Shown here one piece after another: positions 37,042 through 48,114 of a stretch of DNA of 64,000 nt. Under the pieces are notes generated by a model. That model made no database searches. It was not told the DNA's origin and saw only the letters and a program-made list of their open reading frames with translations. Position 1 is the stretch's first letter; every line of letters starts with the position of its first letter. Position numbers and translations under genes: made by a program. The DNA is taken from positions 36,031-100,030 of the forward strand of contig JAANYP010000280.1 of assembly GCA_020465985.1 (NCBI GenBank), given 5' to 3'. This DNA is from Centrapalus pauciflorus. Taxonomy: Eukaryota; Streptophyta; Magnoliopsida; Asterales; Asteraceae.

Positions 37042-38170
37042 TTATTTATAAAATAGTCGGTTTTCACTCATGATCAATAGTGTGTTGTCGTGTCTAGAGT
37101 TACAAGAAGACTTATGTTTAAAACAAATGTCGTGTGTAAAGAGGTATTTTTCAATTTATCTTTTATCTTGGATAAATATGTTATATATGTTTTTAATTTA
37201 TATCTTATAATCTATAAAATTTAATACATAAGTAACTAGATGCCACTTATATATCTTCTATGATGCTACTTTCATAAAATATTAATAAGAGATGTATTTT
37301 AATCAAAAAATTTATTTTATTTATTACTATAAATAAATATAAGTTAACAAATTTGGTATTCAAAATAAAAGATGATTTAAAAGAAATTTTAATTTTGAAA
37401 TTTTTTATAATTTTGAATGTATAAAATTTTAAAATTAAACTTAAATTTATATTAATATTAGTAGTTATGATTTACTAATTATTTATTATTATTATTATAA
37501 GAATTTATTTATATATAATATTAAAAATTATAATCTGTTAAAACGTTTTTTAATCATTTGTATATTGTTTTGAAACTTTTTAAAATACATTAATATTTTT
37601 CTTTTAAAATAATTTAAATTTCATTTTAAAAATAAAATCATAATTTAAATTTTATATTCAATCAAATATAAACCAATTGTAAATTTTATGTACCATTAAA
37701 AAAAAAATATTTATTAAAGTTATCCGTGTAATATATGTTATAAACTAGTATAAGATAAGGTACAAAACAAGACACATAGAGATAAAAGAGATTACCAAAT
37801 ATTTTTACATATAAAAAATGATTTTTATCAAATGAATATGACTATTCACGAAGCATATAGTATAAAAGATAAACTATCCACGAGATGTACGAATAATCTT
37901 AAACAACAACAACAATAACAACAATAGAAATTATTTAAATGTATTATAAATTCAATCATTTAACGAAGAATTTCATATATACCACTTTAAAATGCTAAAA
38001 TATCATATTTATCCAAATAAAATTAATAATATCATATATATCATTCATTAGCTTTAATAATATCATAAATATCCAAATTAATTTTTTATATCATTTGGAT
38101 TAATTTTATTGAATTTTAATCTTTAAAAATCTTAATAATATTTAATTAATACTTAATTACATTTGAACAA
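37042..38170. other. AT-rich spacer containing a Helitron 3' terminus
   Basis: No gene. GTGTAATATATGTTATAAACTAG ends at 37748 and is followed by T; this is a decayed copy of the Helitron terminus seen at 28871 (hairpin degraded). Its 5' end was not located and may lie on the other side of the gypsy insertion. Confidence 0.5.
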
Positions 38171-39496
38171 CTTCCTATTTTCAATAAACCCGATTTTTCC
38201 ATCAATTCTCCAAGTCTACAACCCACCGATTTCTTCATCACGTGCCACTCATGGAAGCAACCCATCGTCTATTTCACGGGTTGGGATCGTCTCTTACACG
38301 ATTCTTACCCATAGGCTAAGCTTCTTTATCAATTCAGAATCGTCTCTTTCACATTTCAACGAGACTTGCTAGTTAGCGAGATCTTGTTAATCGGTTGCTT
38401 GTTAATCGACGAGACTATATTCATTTGATTGAAAATCGACGATACTTATGATTGCTTGAAATCAATTGCTTGGTGAGTTTTAATTTTGGTTATGCTTTTA
38501 AATGATTGTTGTTTTATTTTGGTTGTACTTAGGTTGCGTTTGGTCTGAAGAAATGAAGAGAATGATATAGTTTTAGTTTTCAAGATTTGTTGACAAATTA
38601 CCATAATATATCAATTTAGGTTTGACACATAGATTGAAGAAAAAACAATATACAATCTTGATTCTTTTTCTTTTTGATTTTTTTCATGTTGAGAAGAAAA
38701 TTAAAGAAATGCTATTTACACTAAAAACCAATTCTCCGTCATTCACTTGAGAGTTGAAGATGACATTCTATGATAAAATAAGTTTGAAAATCAATTCAAT
38801 TGTATTATCTGCATTTTCCGTACCAAACGCATCTTATAGTTTATTAACTTTATTCACATATCTAGGCTTGGCTATATAGTTTGTACTGCTGCTGTTGAAC
38901 TCTTTCTTAGTTATAAGATAACGATGTGCATGGATGTGTGAAATTTTACTATTTAAAATACACTTTTTTATTACTTTAATTTTGAATGCCTTGAGTCGTG
39001 GACCTTGATTTTTAGAGCTTGAATGCTTGTAATTTGGATGGTTATGATTTAGTGCTCTTGTTAGTATTATTCGATCATATGTCTGGACCTTGATTTTCAA
39101 AGCTTATGTTTCTGATGTACTGTACATTACATTACACACCTAAAAAGAAACACATACGATTTAGACTGAGAAGTTAAATCTTGATAACAAGCTTCGAACA
39201 TCATCATCTGCATTCATTTATTATGATATATTAACAAGAGTCGATTAACAAGCAACTGATTTCAGTTTCATTGATTATACCTTGAAAAAGACGATGGTTT
39301 GAAATCCAATGAAAGAGACAATCCTAAACTAATGAAGAAGCCGATGAGTTGGAATCCGGTGAAATAGACGATTGGTTGCCTCCGTGAGTGGTTCGTGACG
39401 AAGAAGTATGATATGTGATGAAGAAGCTGATGGGTTGGAGACTTGGAGAATTGACGGAAAAAGAGAGAATAAATTAGCTTTTTTTGAAATAGGGAG
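38171..39496. mobile_element. Long inverted-repeat (foldback or MULE-like) element
   Basis: Arms at about 38171-38450 and 39200-39496 are mutually inverted: CAATTCTCCAAGTCTACAAC on the left against CAATTCTCCAAGTCTCCAAC on the reversed right, with GTTGCTTGTTAATCGAC shared further in. The small open frames on either side (one per strand) are mirror images of the same arm and not genes. No transposase. Ends and TSD not resolved. Confidence 0.65.
38532..38833. mobile_element. Tourist-like (PIF/Harbinger) MITE, 302 bp
   Basis: Ends GGTTGCGTTTGGTCTG and (reversed) GATGCGTTTGGTACGG. TTA duplicated at 38529-38531 and 38834-38836. It sits in the loop of the long inverted-repeat element. Confidence 0.75.
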
Positions 39497-40334
39497 GTGC
39501 TGTGGACGTGGGCATAGTAATGCTGTAGAGGTGGCTTAATGGTTCCATGGTGGAATAGAAAGAGGGTTGGTAGAAAAGAGTACAAAAAGTTTGAACTTTG
39601 AACATATTTTCGTGTTTAAAATGAGACTAACATTGTGTTCTCAAATCAACATTTCCTTCTCAATATGAAAAGAAAAAGAAGGAAAGAAATTTTAAAAAAT
39701 ACGCGTCAATGTAAAATACAAAGAAATAAAATGTTTTATTTTCTTTCTTTCTTTCTCAATAACACAAAATTAATTTCTTTTTTTTTCTAATTCAAAAATA
39801 CAACCTACGGATGATGTGGCTGAGGTGGCCACGACTCACATCTCCTTAGCACCAACCCCACACCCTATGATACACAATCGATGGCCAAACCACACTAATC
39901 TTTCACGACATCAACAACCTCTCGTAAGAATACAACCCACGACCTACAGATGATGTGAAGTGTGATGAGTTAATATGGTGCTCACGTGACAGAGACATGA
40001 ACTGTGATCGTATGTATCACATTGTTGTACATGAAGTTAACATACTTTTATTTTTTTTTTCTTTTTAATTACGAGTAATTGATTTTCTAGAAGAGAATAT
40101 GTTTTTATATTTTATTTTGTAGAAAACAAAAAAGAAAAAACAAAAAACTAAATTAAATTCAACACAAACACACCTCTTTTACGATTAGTGTAAATAGTTC
40201 TTTGTAAATTTGGACGATTAACATCGTAAAGGGAGGATCTTTCCTTGTTCTTTAATTTGATAACCGGGTGAACATAGAATCTTCCCCGATGTTCTAAAAC
40301 CCTCTTCTTCAATTAAACAGCAAAAAGCTTTCAG
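39497..40334 (+). other. Upstream region and 5' UTR of HflX gene
   Basis: No gene. Contains poly-pyrimidine tracts (39740-39795) and AT-rich DNA. The last ~100 bp before the ATG (TCTAAAACCCTCTTCTTCAA) have the character of a dicot 5' UTR. Confidence 0.5.
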
Positions 40335-43300
40335 ATGTTTAGAGCCTACATTCGACCTTCATTCAGATTCATCCCTCAGACCCTCGCACAGAAATCAATA
40401 AACCCTTCGTCTTCGTTCGCCAATTTACAGGCGCTACACATACACGAGCAAGCAGATGCAGATGAATTCAATAAAGATCCAGATACCCCTCCAAGATTGT
40501 TTGTTGTCCAACCGCGTTTCCGACCTGACGCCATATTGAAAACCAAGCTCGATGAAGCTCTTAATCTTGCTAATTCACTTGAAGAACAGCGAGATGGGCA
40601 TTTCGGCACCGATTTTTCGAAGAAAGAATTGCCCCCACATATTGTTGTGCAAAACCCAGCTTATCGATCCACTCGGGCAGGTTTGCAATAATTTTTAGCA
40701 TCTGATTTCTAACTTAGTAGTTCGTTCTGAAGAAAAGATTAAACAATTTAACTGCTAAAGTCAAACGTAGTGGTATTCAAATGTGGAATTGTATGTATAT
40801 TTGTTTCAAATGTATCATGGACTTCACATATTTTTTAGTTTGTACTGCAATTCTATTTTGGTTATAAATTCTTCATGGAAAATAATTATTAAGAAATCAT
40901 ATCAATTTGGAAGCTGCAATTTAGCTTGTTTGACCTTTAAAGTTAAACTGAGGAACTATCTGCATTCTAATTGTTGTCTTTGTTTGCTTTGGATGAAGCA
41001 GATACTTTCTTTGGACCAGGAACTGTGGACAATATTAAATGCCATTTAAATGCTGAAGATTCAAAAGTAAAGTGCTAGATTAACTCATTAACATAATTCT
41101 TTTGATTCCGAATTTTAATGCAATATTAGAATGTTATGATGAGTGTTTGTGTTTTGTTAGGATGGAGTAGATGCTGTATTTGTGAATGGGATTCTAACGG
41201 GAATTCAACAGAGAAACTTAGAGGTAAGTTATTTAAGTTTTCATCACGAACGATCAACTTACTTGCTGCGTAAAAAAGAAAGATCTATATCAATCATATG
41301 ATAGGATTGTTTGTTGGATTGATTAAAAAGGGAAGTTTATCACTTAAAGAAATTCTAAGACATCGAAGGTTTATCAAACGAATGTTTTGGATGTGATGAA
41401 TGTATTTCTGAGTATCTTTTTACCATTAATGACAGCGGGCATGGGGCAAAGCCGTTCTAGATCGAGTAGGTCTTATCATTGAAATATTTCATGCTCATGC
41501 TCAGACAAAGGAAGCAAAGCTACAGGTGTGCTGCCTTATTTCTAAACCGAGCTTTTTCTGGAATGTGGTTTTGATTTATAATGATCTTTTATCTTATAGG
41601 CCGAGTTAGCTGCTTTGATGTATAAGAGAACGAGACTTGTTCGCATACGTGGTTCTGATGGGCGCTACACTTTTGGTGCACCTGGAGAAGCTGAAGTAGT
41701 TAGCGCTCGAGGGTGTGTAGATTCTACTATGATGTTTAGTGTCATTGATTCAAAAAAACTTGTTGTAAAATAGGGGCATTGTTTATTTGAATCGTAGGAG
41801 AGGGAGTGGTGGTCGTGGATTCATTAGTGGCGCTGGAGAAACAGAACTTCAGCTTCAACGAAGAAGGTTTAATGCTCGACTCTTATATGTGATCATGCTA
41901 TTATTCCATATTTGTTCGTTGGTGCAGTGACAGAAATGTGTTTTCAGAATCATAGAACGGAAGAATCAATTGCTATCGGAAATTAAAGAGGTACGTCGTA
42001 CCAGGGCTCTGCAACGTGCTTCTCGAAAAAGGCATGGATGCTCACACGGTCAAGACATGGCAACTGTTGCTATTGTTGGGTACACTAATGCGGTATGTGT
42101 ATTTTACAGACAAACAAGAATAGAAACACAATTTTGTTCTTAACAATTTACTAGCCTAACGTGATGTTACGAATCTCTTCAGGGGAAATCTACATTAGTT
42201 AGTGCACTTTCAGACACTGATCTCTTTTGTGACGATAGGTATGACAGTGGTTTGATGTCTCTAACAATATCTTTAGTATGATCAATTCCGTTCTTACCCT
42301 ATTATCTGTGTAATTTATCGTGTACAGGATGTTTGCAACCGTTGATACTAAACTACGAAGCGTTATTCTGCCATCCGGGTAATCTAAATAGGACTGCTTG
42401 CCTTTTTAGCCGATATGGTCCCTATTCAACTTGATAATCATTATAATCGGTTTTTTTTTCATAGCCTAAGTAATTGGTTTATGTTTAGGAGGAAGGTGCT
42501 TCTTAGTGACACTGTAGGATTTATATCGGACTTGCCCGTGCAGGTAATGAAGAAATTATTGTCTTTTCTTAACAACTAAATTATAGTTAACCATCTGGTG
42601 GCCACCAAGTTTCCATAAGGGGCTTGGGGAGGGTTGTTACCCGGGTTCGATCCTCACTTGAAGCGGATTCTGGGTTTTTTCCCTTCAGGTGAACTAATCT
42701 AACTATGGAGATTTTAATCTAACTAGGAGATTGTGGTGGGGATCGAACCGGGATCTGTCGGCACTTGGGCCTAGGCGATAACCACCACACCAGCCGTTCA
42801 AAAAAAAAAACTAAATTATAGTCATTGTTTCTTTATAACTATATCGTTCGTCTTTTCTTTGTTATAGCTAGTCGAAGCATTTCATGCTACGTTGGAAGAA
42901 GTTGTTGAAGCTGATCTTCTTGTGGTAGGAACTGTTTTGGTTACAGTTTTGACCATCTATCATGTGAGCTGTGTAAAGCTAAATCCGATCAATAATTTGA
43001 TATTCATTCGGTATGCAGCATGTATTAGACTCGAGTGCGCCCAATCGAGATGAGCAACGAGAGTCGGTGTTGCAAGTTCTTCAGCAGATAGGAGTCTCCA
43101 ACGAGAAGTTCCAGAATATGATTGAAGTTTGGAACAAGGTAAAAGTCGATTTAGCTCTTCGTTTGACTCCTCATTCTGGAGTATGTGGTCATGTAGTTTT
43201 TTTTCTGGGATTCTCAGATTGATCTTGAAGAAGATAAAACAGCGATAATCGGAGAAAGAGAAGCGGATATGGATGATTGGCTTTCTGCTACAGATGGGGA

Positions 43301-43583
43301 AGTGACTTGGGATGATGCTACTGCTTCATTTGTGGGATGGAAAGGCCCAGAAGATCAACCGAAAGATGTTTCTAACGGCTTGGGTGTAATCAGAATCGAT
43401 CCCAAATCTCAACCGGAATTTACCCCGCATGTTAAAACATCGGCTGTAACAAGAGTCGGGTTACAAGAATTGCTAGACCTCATTGATGATGAGTTAAAGA
43501 CCGAGAAAGTGGCGGAGAGGAGTGTATTTGATCGCAAATGGCGGCCACCCCGAGAGCAGGATACGGGTGTCGTAGTCAGATAG
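40335..43583 (+). CDS. HFLX: HflX-family GTPase, organelle targeted (13 exons)
   Basis: Exons by GT-AG and frame: 40335-40680, 41002-41066, 41161-41223, 41436-41525, 41600-41712, 41798-41866, 41948-42092, 42183-42238, 42328-42378, 42489-42543, 42868-42924, 43019-43138, 43218-43583. They join to 531 residues without a stop. The N-terminus (MFRAYIRPSFRFIPQTLAQK) is basic and Ser-rich, as in mitochondrial or plastid transit peptides. The HflX N-domain includes TFFGPGTVDNI and the glycine-rich GSGGRGFISGAGETELQ. G motifs: G1 GYTNAGKS (~293-300), G2 FATVD, G3 DTVGF (~340-344), G4 NKID (~409-412), G5-like TSA (~484-486). Bacterial HflX binds the 50S subunit and splits stalled ribosomes; an organellar ribosome role is inferred. 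The G4-G5 distance of about 70 residues is long, with an acidic insert. Confidence 0.93.
42588..42809 (+). mobile_element. tRNA-derived SINE in HflX intron 10
   Basis: Flanked by 13-bp TSD ACTAAATTATAGT (42575-42587 and 42810-42822) with a poly(A) tail on the right. B-box GGGTTCGATCC lies near 42643. The 3' half contains a second tRNA-like segment in the opposite direction (reverse strand GGTGTGGTGGTTA then CCCGGTTCGATCCCCACC). It ends in CCGTTCAAAAA, like the SINE at 45707. Confidence 0.88.
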
Positions 43584-44282
43584 TTGCCTTACTTACTAAC
43601 GTTGTTGCTTCTATATCGGGATTGGCAAGCCCATCCGGCTCTTAAGAATGCGATCGAAATCCGAAGAACATTTATCTACCGACAAATAATGCTAACCTTA
43701 AACCAAAGGTTTACATATCTTACATGTTGTCTTCATTTGATTTCATTTGATGTATAGATATTTAATGACTAATTAAACACAATTCTCTTAAAATTACTAG
43801 GTTTCAATTTCAAGTTAAAAAACAAACATTAAAAACTGTCTGTTGCTTTACAAGAAAGCAAGAAAGAACCAGACACGGATCCATGTATGTAGGATCATCA
43901 GCGCCGACACGAAACGAAGATCAAATCATTCATTTCATCGTACCGTACCCCACCACCACCACGACCCGCTTAAATTCAACCCGTTCCCACTACCCGACCC
44001 CACATGATCACCTCCTCTTCTAAATTTCAGCAAAAACATGAGGAATTCATAATCTATATACATACAGTTGGATGTATATGTGTATCCATCTTTCTAATGC
44101 CCGCCCACCCGTCAAGATGACTTGATCCATTACATCAACGAATCGATCTGAGGTTCTGCAATATCTAATTATTTATCTGAATCAATCTGACGTTCATCTT
44201 TGCTAGCTCTTTACCAAGATCATCTTGATTCTATAAAGACAAGCTCTAAACTTCTGGCTTCATATACATTATACCGATAGCC
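43584..44282 (+). other. Intergenic region HflX to CGR-like gene
   Basis: About 700 bp between two same-strand genes, holding the 3' UTR of the first and the promoter and 5' UTR of the second. A (CCA)n-rich segment lies near 43948-43970. No other gene seen. Confidence 0.55.
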
Positions 44283-45454
44283 ATGTCGAGAAGGCCGGGA
44301 AATCACACAAGACGATTTACGGGCAGTGATAGCGCATTGTTCGGAGGATTTTTTCATCCGAAATCACACACATCTCCTCTATTATGTGTTGCTCTTGTAC
44401 TACTAGTAAGCATCTATTCTATATTTTGTTACATTACATTCTACAATTATGATTACGGATTCTGATTCTGAGTATTTCCTCAAACACAGGGAACCTTTCT
44501 TTTCGTCGCCTTTTTTTACACAGGCTCAGGTTTATATTTCTATCAATAACAGTACTTGTGATTTCATGGGGTTAACAGTTGTTTTCGGAATACAGGTAGC
44601 TCTAAAGACTATAACGAAGTTACCAAGATTGAAGGTAAGTTGTATTGTTTTTGAGTAAAACACTTCAGTAGCAAACATCTTTTTTCTGAATCATCTGTTT
44701 ATAATTATCGATAGTAATTTCAGGTGACTTTGGTTGCACATTTGATGTTCAAAGAGCAATACCTGTTTTAAGGCGAACATATGGTGATAGCATGCGTAGA
44801 GTCTTGCACGTTGGACCTGATACTTGCTCGGTAGTCTTACTGTTGATAAAAGATTCGGAAACTGAAGCATGGGGTATGGAACCGTATGATATAGAAGACG
44901 CCGATACGGATTGCAAAAGGCTTGTCCGTAAAGGCCTTGTACGTGTGACCGACATCAAGTTTTCGTTGCCATACAGGGCTAAGTCATTTTCTCTTGTAAT
45001 AGTTTCGGATGCATTTGATTACCTATCTCCGAAATACCTTAACAAGACCATTCCAGATCTGGCTAGCATATCGGCTGAAAATCTTGTTATATTCACTGGT
45101 AAATTGTTGTAAACATCTAAAAAGATCGCTAATTCAAGTCTGTATTGTCGTTAATTCTTCGCTGTTTCAGGTTATCCTGTGCGTTCGAGAGCTAAAGTTC
45201 CACAACAATCAAAGTTTGGCCGTCGTGTGAGTAATCTATTATCCACCATAAATACAGTTTCCATATACTTCAAACCCTGAGTAATAGGTTTCTTCTTGAA
45301 GGCTAAAACACGGAGCATGACTTGGTGGGCTCGGTTCTTCGTTCAAACAAGTCTTGAAGAAAACGAAGAAGCAGCTAAGAAGTTCGAGCAGGCTGCTTCT
45401 GAGATCTCGTACAAAGCACGATGTCAAGTTTTCCATCTCAATTCATATCATTGA
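44283..45454 (+). CDS. CGR2/3-like: CGR2/CGR3-like Golgi pectin methyltransferase (6 exons)
   Basis: Exons 44283-44405, 44490-44529, 44596-44634, 44724-45098, 45171-45226, 45302-45454 join to 261 residues. The protein starts MSRRPGNHTRRFTG, has one membrane span at about residues 32-52 (LLCVALVLLGTFLFVAFFYT) and a lumenal domain DFGCTFDVQRAIPVLRRTYG ... VLHVGPDTCSVVLLL with a SAM-methyltransferase-like fold. It ends CQVFHLNSYH, as in this plant family. CGR2 and CGR3 of Arabidopsis are Golgi proteins needed for methyl-esterification of homogalacturonan and so for wall growth. Length and both termini fit the family. It lies downstream of HflX and converges on the PPR gene. Confidence 0.9.
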
Positions 45455-45706
45455 TGTTACAACTTACAAGGAGGGAATCTTGTTTTCTCTTCTACTTACT
45501 TTTGCGTGCCCTCATCCAAATTGTTGATGAGATGCATTATGTTTTGTATCACAATGGTAATCTTCTTCCATACAATTTGGGCATCATATATATGATTAAA
45601 GAGCTTTCATTTTAGATTATAAATTCAGGGGAAATAGTAAAAGAGTGTCGAATGTACAAATAGTAAAAACATTGCTACGCTTTCACATCTGGCACATATC
45701 CTACTT

Positions 45707-45869
45707 TTTTTTTGAACGGCAAACTATCCTAGTGCTACTCCTAAACTAATCATTTACCACAAGATTTAGTTTCACCACCTAAATTTCAATTTGCTTCCGA
45801 CGAGAGTCGCACCCGTGACCTCTCACTTATATCTCCACCCTCTTACCGCTAGGCCAAAGACCTTTGCTT
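45707..45869 (-). mobile_element. tRNA-derived SINE in decayed DYW region
   Basis: 12-bp TSD CATATCCTACTT at 45695-45706 and 45870-45881. On the minus strand the head reads GGCCTAGCGGTAAGAGGGTG (A-box-like), with CACGGGTGCGACTCTCG as B-box-like. The 3' end is GCCGTTCAAAAAAAAA. Confidence 0.88.
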
Positions 45870-45894
45870 CATATCCTACTTGCTTCATCTTTAC

Positions 45895-46025
45895 TCAATA
45901 GGAATCCAAAGACGACAGCTAGTTTCTGTTTCTTGCTGTGATGCCCTAAGCTTGCCTCTTTTTTTTTGTTTTATCTTCCCTTATGCCATGATCTCGACGC
46001 CCATTTCACATCTGGATTATATCCT
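45895..46025 (-). pseudogene. Relic of DYW domain of the PPR gene
   Basis: Downstream of the PPR stop, other frames of the minus strand still read AGYNPDVKWASRSWHKG (about 45990-46030) and LGHHSKKQKLAVVFGFL (about 45899-45950). These correspond to the GYxPD and LxxHSEKLAVAFGL motifs of E+/DYW domains. The intervening part and the CDYW end are gone. The relic reaches the SINE insertion. Confidence 0.75.
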
Positions 46026-47897
46026 GCTTGCTTCTTCTTCTTTCAACAATTCTTCCCAGAACTTTGTAATATCCTTCAACATTGGGAGGGAACTATCCTC
46101 CGCAACAAAGACATGTACCTTGTTGTTTATCTCGATCCAACTGCAACCTGGATTCTTCTTCACGCCACTGTTTCTCATAGACTTTCTGATTGTTGCCACT
46201 TCTTCCCATTTGCCTGCATTGCCATACATGTGTGCAAGTATAACATACGGGGCTGCGTTAGAAGGGTTGAGTATGAGACACTGTTCGGCTGCCTTAATTG
46301 CTAACTCAAGATTTCCATGGGTTCTACAGGCTCCAAGCAAAGCACTCCATCCTACAGTTCCTGGGTTGAATGGCATTGTCTTGATGAGTCTTTCAGCTTC
46401 CTCAAGTTTACCTGATCGGCTGAAAAGATCTATCATACATGAAAAGTGTTCTTCCTCTGGTTTTATATTAAACTTATCAGTCATCAAGCTAAAGTACTTT
46501 CTTCCTTGCTCAACTTTTCCTGTGTGTGCACAGGCGGAGAGGATTGATAGGAAGGTAATATTTGTAGGGGATATATTAGTTTCAAGCATGTGTTCGAAAA
46601 GATCCAATGCTTCTGTTTGAAAGCCATGTTGCGCGTAACCTGTGATCAACGAGTTGAGTGTAATGGTATTGTGCTCTGGCATCCTGTCGAACAATTTCCT
46701 CGCATCTTGCAAGTTTCCACATTTGGAGTACATAGCAATCAGTGCATTATTTACAGAGATTTTATTCGAGGGGATATCGGATTTTATTGTGAGACAATGA
46801 ATCTGCTTCCCTTGAGTTGGTGAGGACATATTAGAGCTTGCACTAATCACACAGACAAAGGTGCAATCATCGGGACGAAAACCTTCAAGTTGCATTTTCT
46901 TAAAACAGAAGAGAGCTTCTTCCGAGAGATCATCGTTCTGAGAATACCCCGAAACCATGGTGTTCCATAGAACTAAATCAGGTTCGATAATTTCTTCGAA
47001 TACTTTCTTACAATCTGACATACTCCCATGACATTTTGAATACAAATCAATTAAGCCACTTCCCACATGCGTATTCCGGTGGAAGCCTTTCTTGATTAAT
47101 TGACCATGAAACTGAAGCCCACCAGGCAAATCTTTCAGGGAGGTAAACGCGGTTAAGACGCTAGCCAAAGTAAACAAATCAATCCTTAACTCCAAGTTAA
47201 CCATTTCTTGATACAATGCAAGCGCTCTTAACCCTTCTCGATGTTGGCTGCATGCCACGATCATCGAGTTCCATGTCACCTCATCTTTATCACTACCCAT
47301 ATCATCAAAAATCCATTTTGCCTCATTCAAGTACCCGTTTTTGCTATAACTGATGATAAGGCTATTATTCACCGAAGTATAAGCATCAAACCCACCCGAA
47401 ACTGCCAACTTGTGAAGTTGACGGATCAAACCAACATCTTTACAAGAAGCAGTAATGGCAGAAGAGAACGTAAACCCATCCATGTCAAAACCCAACTCGC
47501 GCATATCCATAAACAAGCCAATAGCAGGCTGGGTTTCACCGCGATCGGCGTAACCAGAAATGAGGGTGTTGTAAGACACAAGGTCTGGTTGGGGAATTTG
47601 GTCGAACAACTGGTGTGCAATGTGGGGTTGGGATTCTTTAGCGTAGGCGGCGACAATAGTGTTGAAGGAGAAGACATTTGGATATGGGACGACGTCAAAG
47701 GCATTGCGGGCGGCGGAGAGACGGCGGCATTTGGAGTAGAGAAGGATGAAGTGATTAGAAAGGTAGGTGGATGGAGGAATGAGGGTCTTGATGTACAGGG
47801 TATGGAGGGATTTTCCGGTGAATAGGTCTCTCTGAGAAATACATGTTTTAAGCAAATGGGTAAAGTTTTGTAAAGGCCATGATGAAATTTGGTTCAT
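46017..47897 (-). CDS. PLS-class PPR protein, DYW domain lost
   Basis: An intronless minus-strand frame. Start chosen at MNQISSWPLQNFTHLLKTCI (47897) because close relatives begin with MNQ; two earlier in-frame Met (47921 and 47915) would add up to eight residues. About 626 residues with many degenerate 35-residue repeats (VFSFNTIVAAYAKE, LVSYNTLISGYADRG, EVTWNSMIVACSQH, LVLWNTMVSGYSQND, TITLNSLITGYAQHG). An E-type tail VGWSALLGACRTHGNLELA and PGCSWIEINNKVHVFVAED follows, then EELLKEEEASRI-stop. PLS-class PPR proteins act in mitochondria or plastids, mainly in C-to-U RNA editing, and the DYW domain is the deaminase. It resembles Arabidopsis At3g49710 as I recall it. Without DYW it would need a partner, or may be decaying. 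Confidence 0.92.
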   Translation of the reverse strand: MNQISSWPLQNFTHLLKTCISQRDLFTGKSLHTLYIKTLIPPSTYLSNHFILLYSKCRRLSAARNAFDVVPYPNVFSFNTIVAAYAKESQPHIAHQLFDQIPQPDLVSYNTLISGYADRGETQPAIGLFMDMRELGFDMDGFTFSSAITASCKDVGLIRQLHKLAVSGGFDAYTSVNNSLIISYSKNGYLNEAKWIFDDMGSDKDEVTWNSMIVACSQHREGLRALALYQEMVNLELRIDLFTLASVLTAFTSLKDLPGGLQFHGQLIKKGFHRNTHVGSGLIDLYSKCHGSMSDCKKVFEEIIEPDLVLWNTMVSGYSQNDDLSEEALFCFKKMQLEGFRPDDCTFVCVISASSNMSSPTQGKQIHCLTIKSDIPSNKISVNNALIAMYSKCGNLQDARKLFDRMPEHNTITLNSLITGYAQHGFQTEALDLFEHMLETNISPTNITFLSILSACAHTGKVEQGRKYFSLMTDKFNIKPEEEHFSCMIDLFSRSGKLEEAERLIKTMPFNPGTVGWSALLGACRTHGNLELAIKAAEQCLILNPSNAAPYVILAHMYGNAGKWEEVATIRKSMRNSGVKKNPGCSWIEINNKVHVFVAEDSSLPMLKDITKFWEELLKEEEASRI

Positions 47898-48114
47898 CTG
47901 CAAAACTTTGGTCATGCACACTGGTGACGCTTGACGTCACGAATCAGAGAACCTCTTGATGATTAAGTGGTTTCTATATAAATGTCGGATTATCCATAAC
48001 TATAAGCCAATAAACGTTAAAAACCCTTTAGATGGATTGGATTTTGGGCCCAATTTATGGGCTTCTCATGTATATTATCTCCTTTAGAATTATCAATTTA
48101 TTTATATATTTAAG
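47898..48114 (-). other. Upstream region of PPR gene
   Basis: Short AT-rich promoter region. GGGCCCAATTTATGGGC at 48045-48062 resembles the GGGCC(C) site II-type elements common in promoters of organelle-protein genes (inference). Confidence 0.4.

Noticed and set aside
38163..39585. Two small genes, one on each strand
   Set aside because: They are the two arms of one inverted repeat read in mirror image.
42640..42800. tRNA gene suggested by GGTTCGATCC boxes
   Set aside because: No cloverleaf; poly(A) tail and 13-bp TSD show a SINE.
40335..43583. Bacterial contamination, because HflX is a bacterial family
   Set aside because: Thirteen exons with GT-AG introns, a transit peptide and plant neighbours.
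47241..47825. 194-codon plus-strand frame
   Set aside because: Antisense shadow of the PPR gene.
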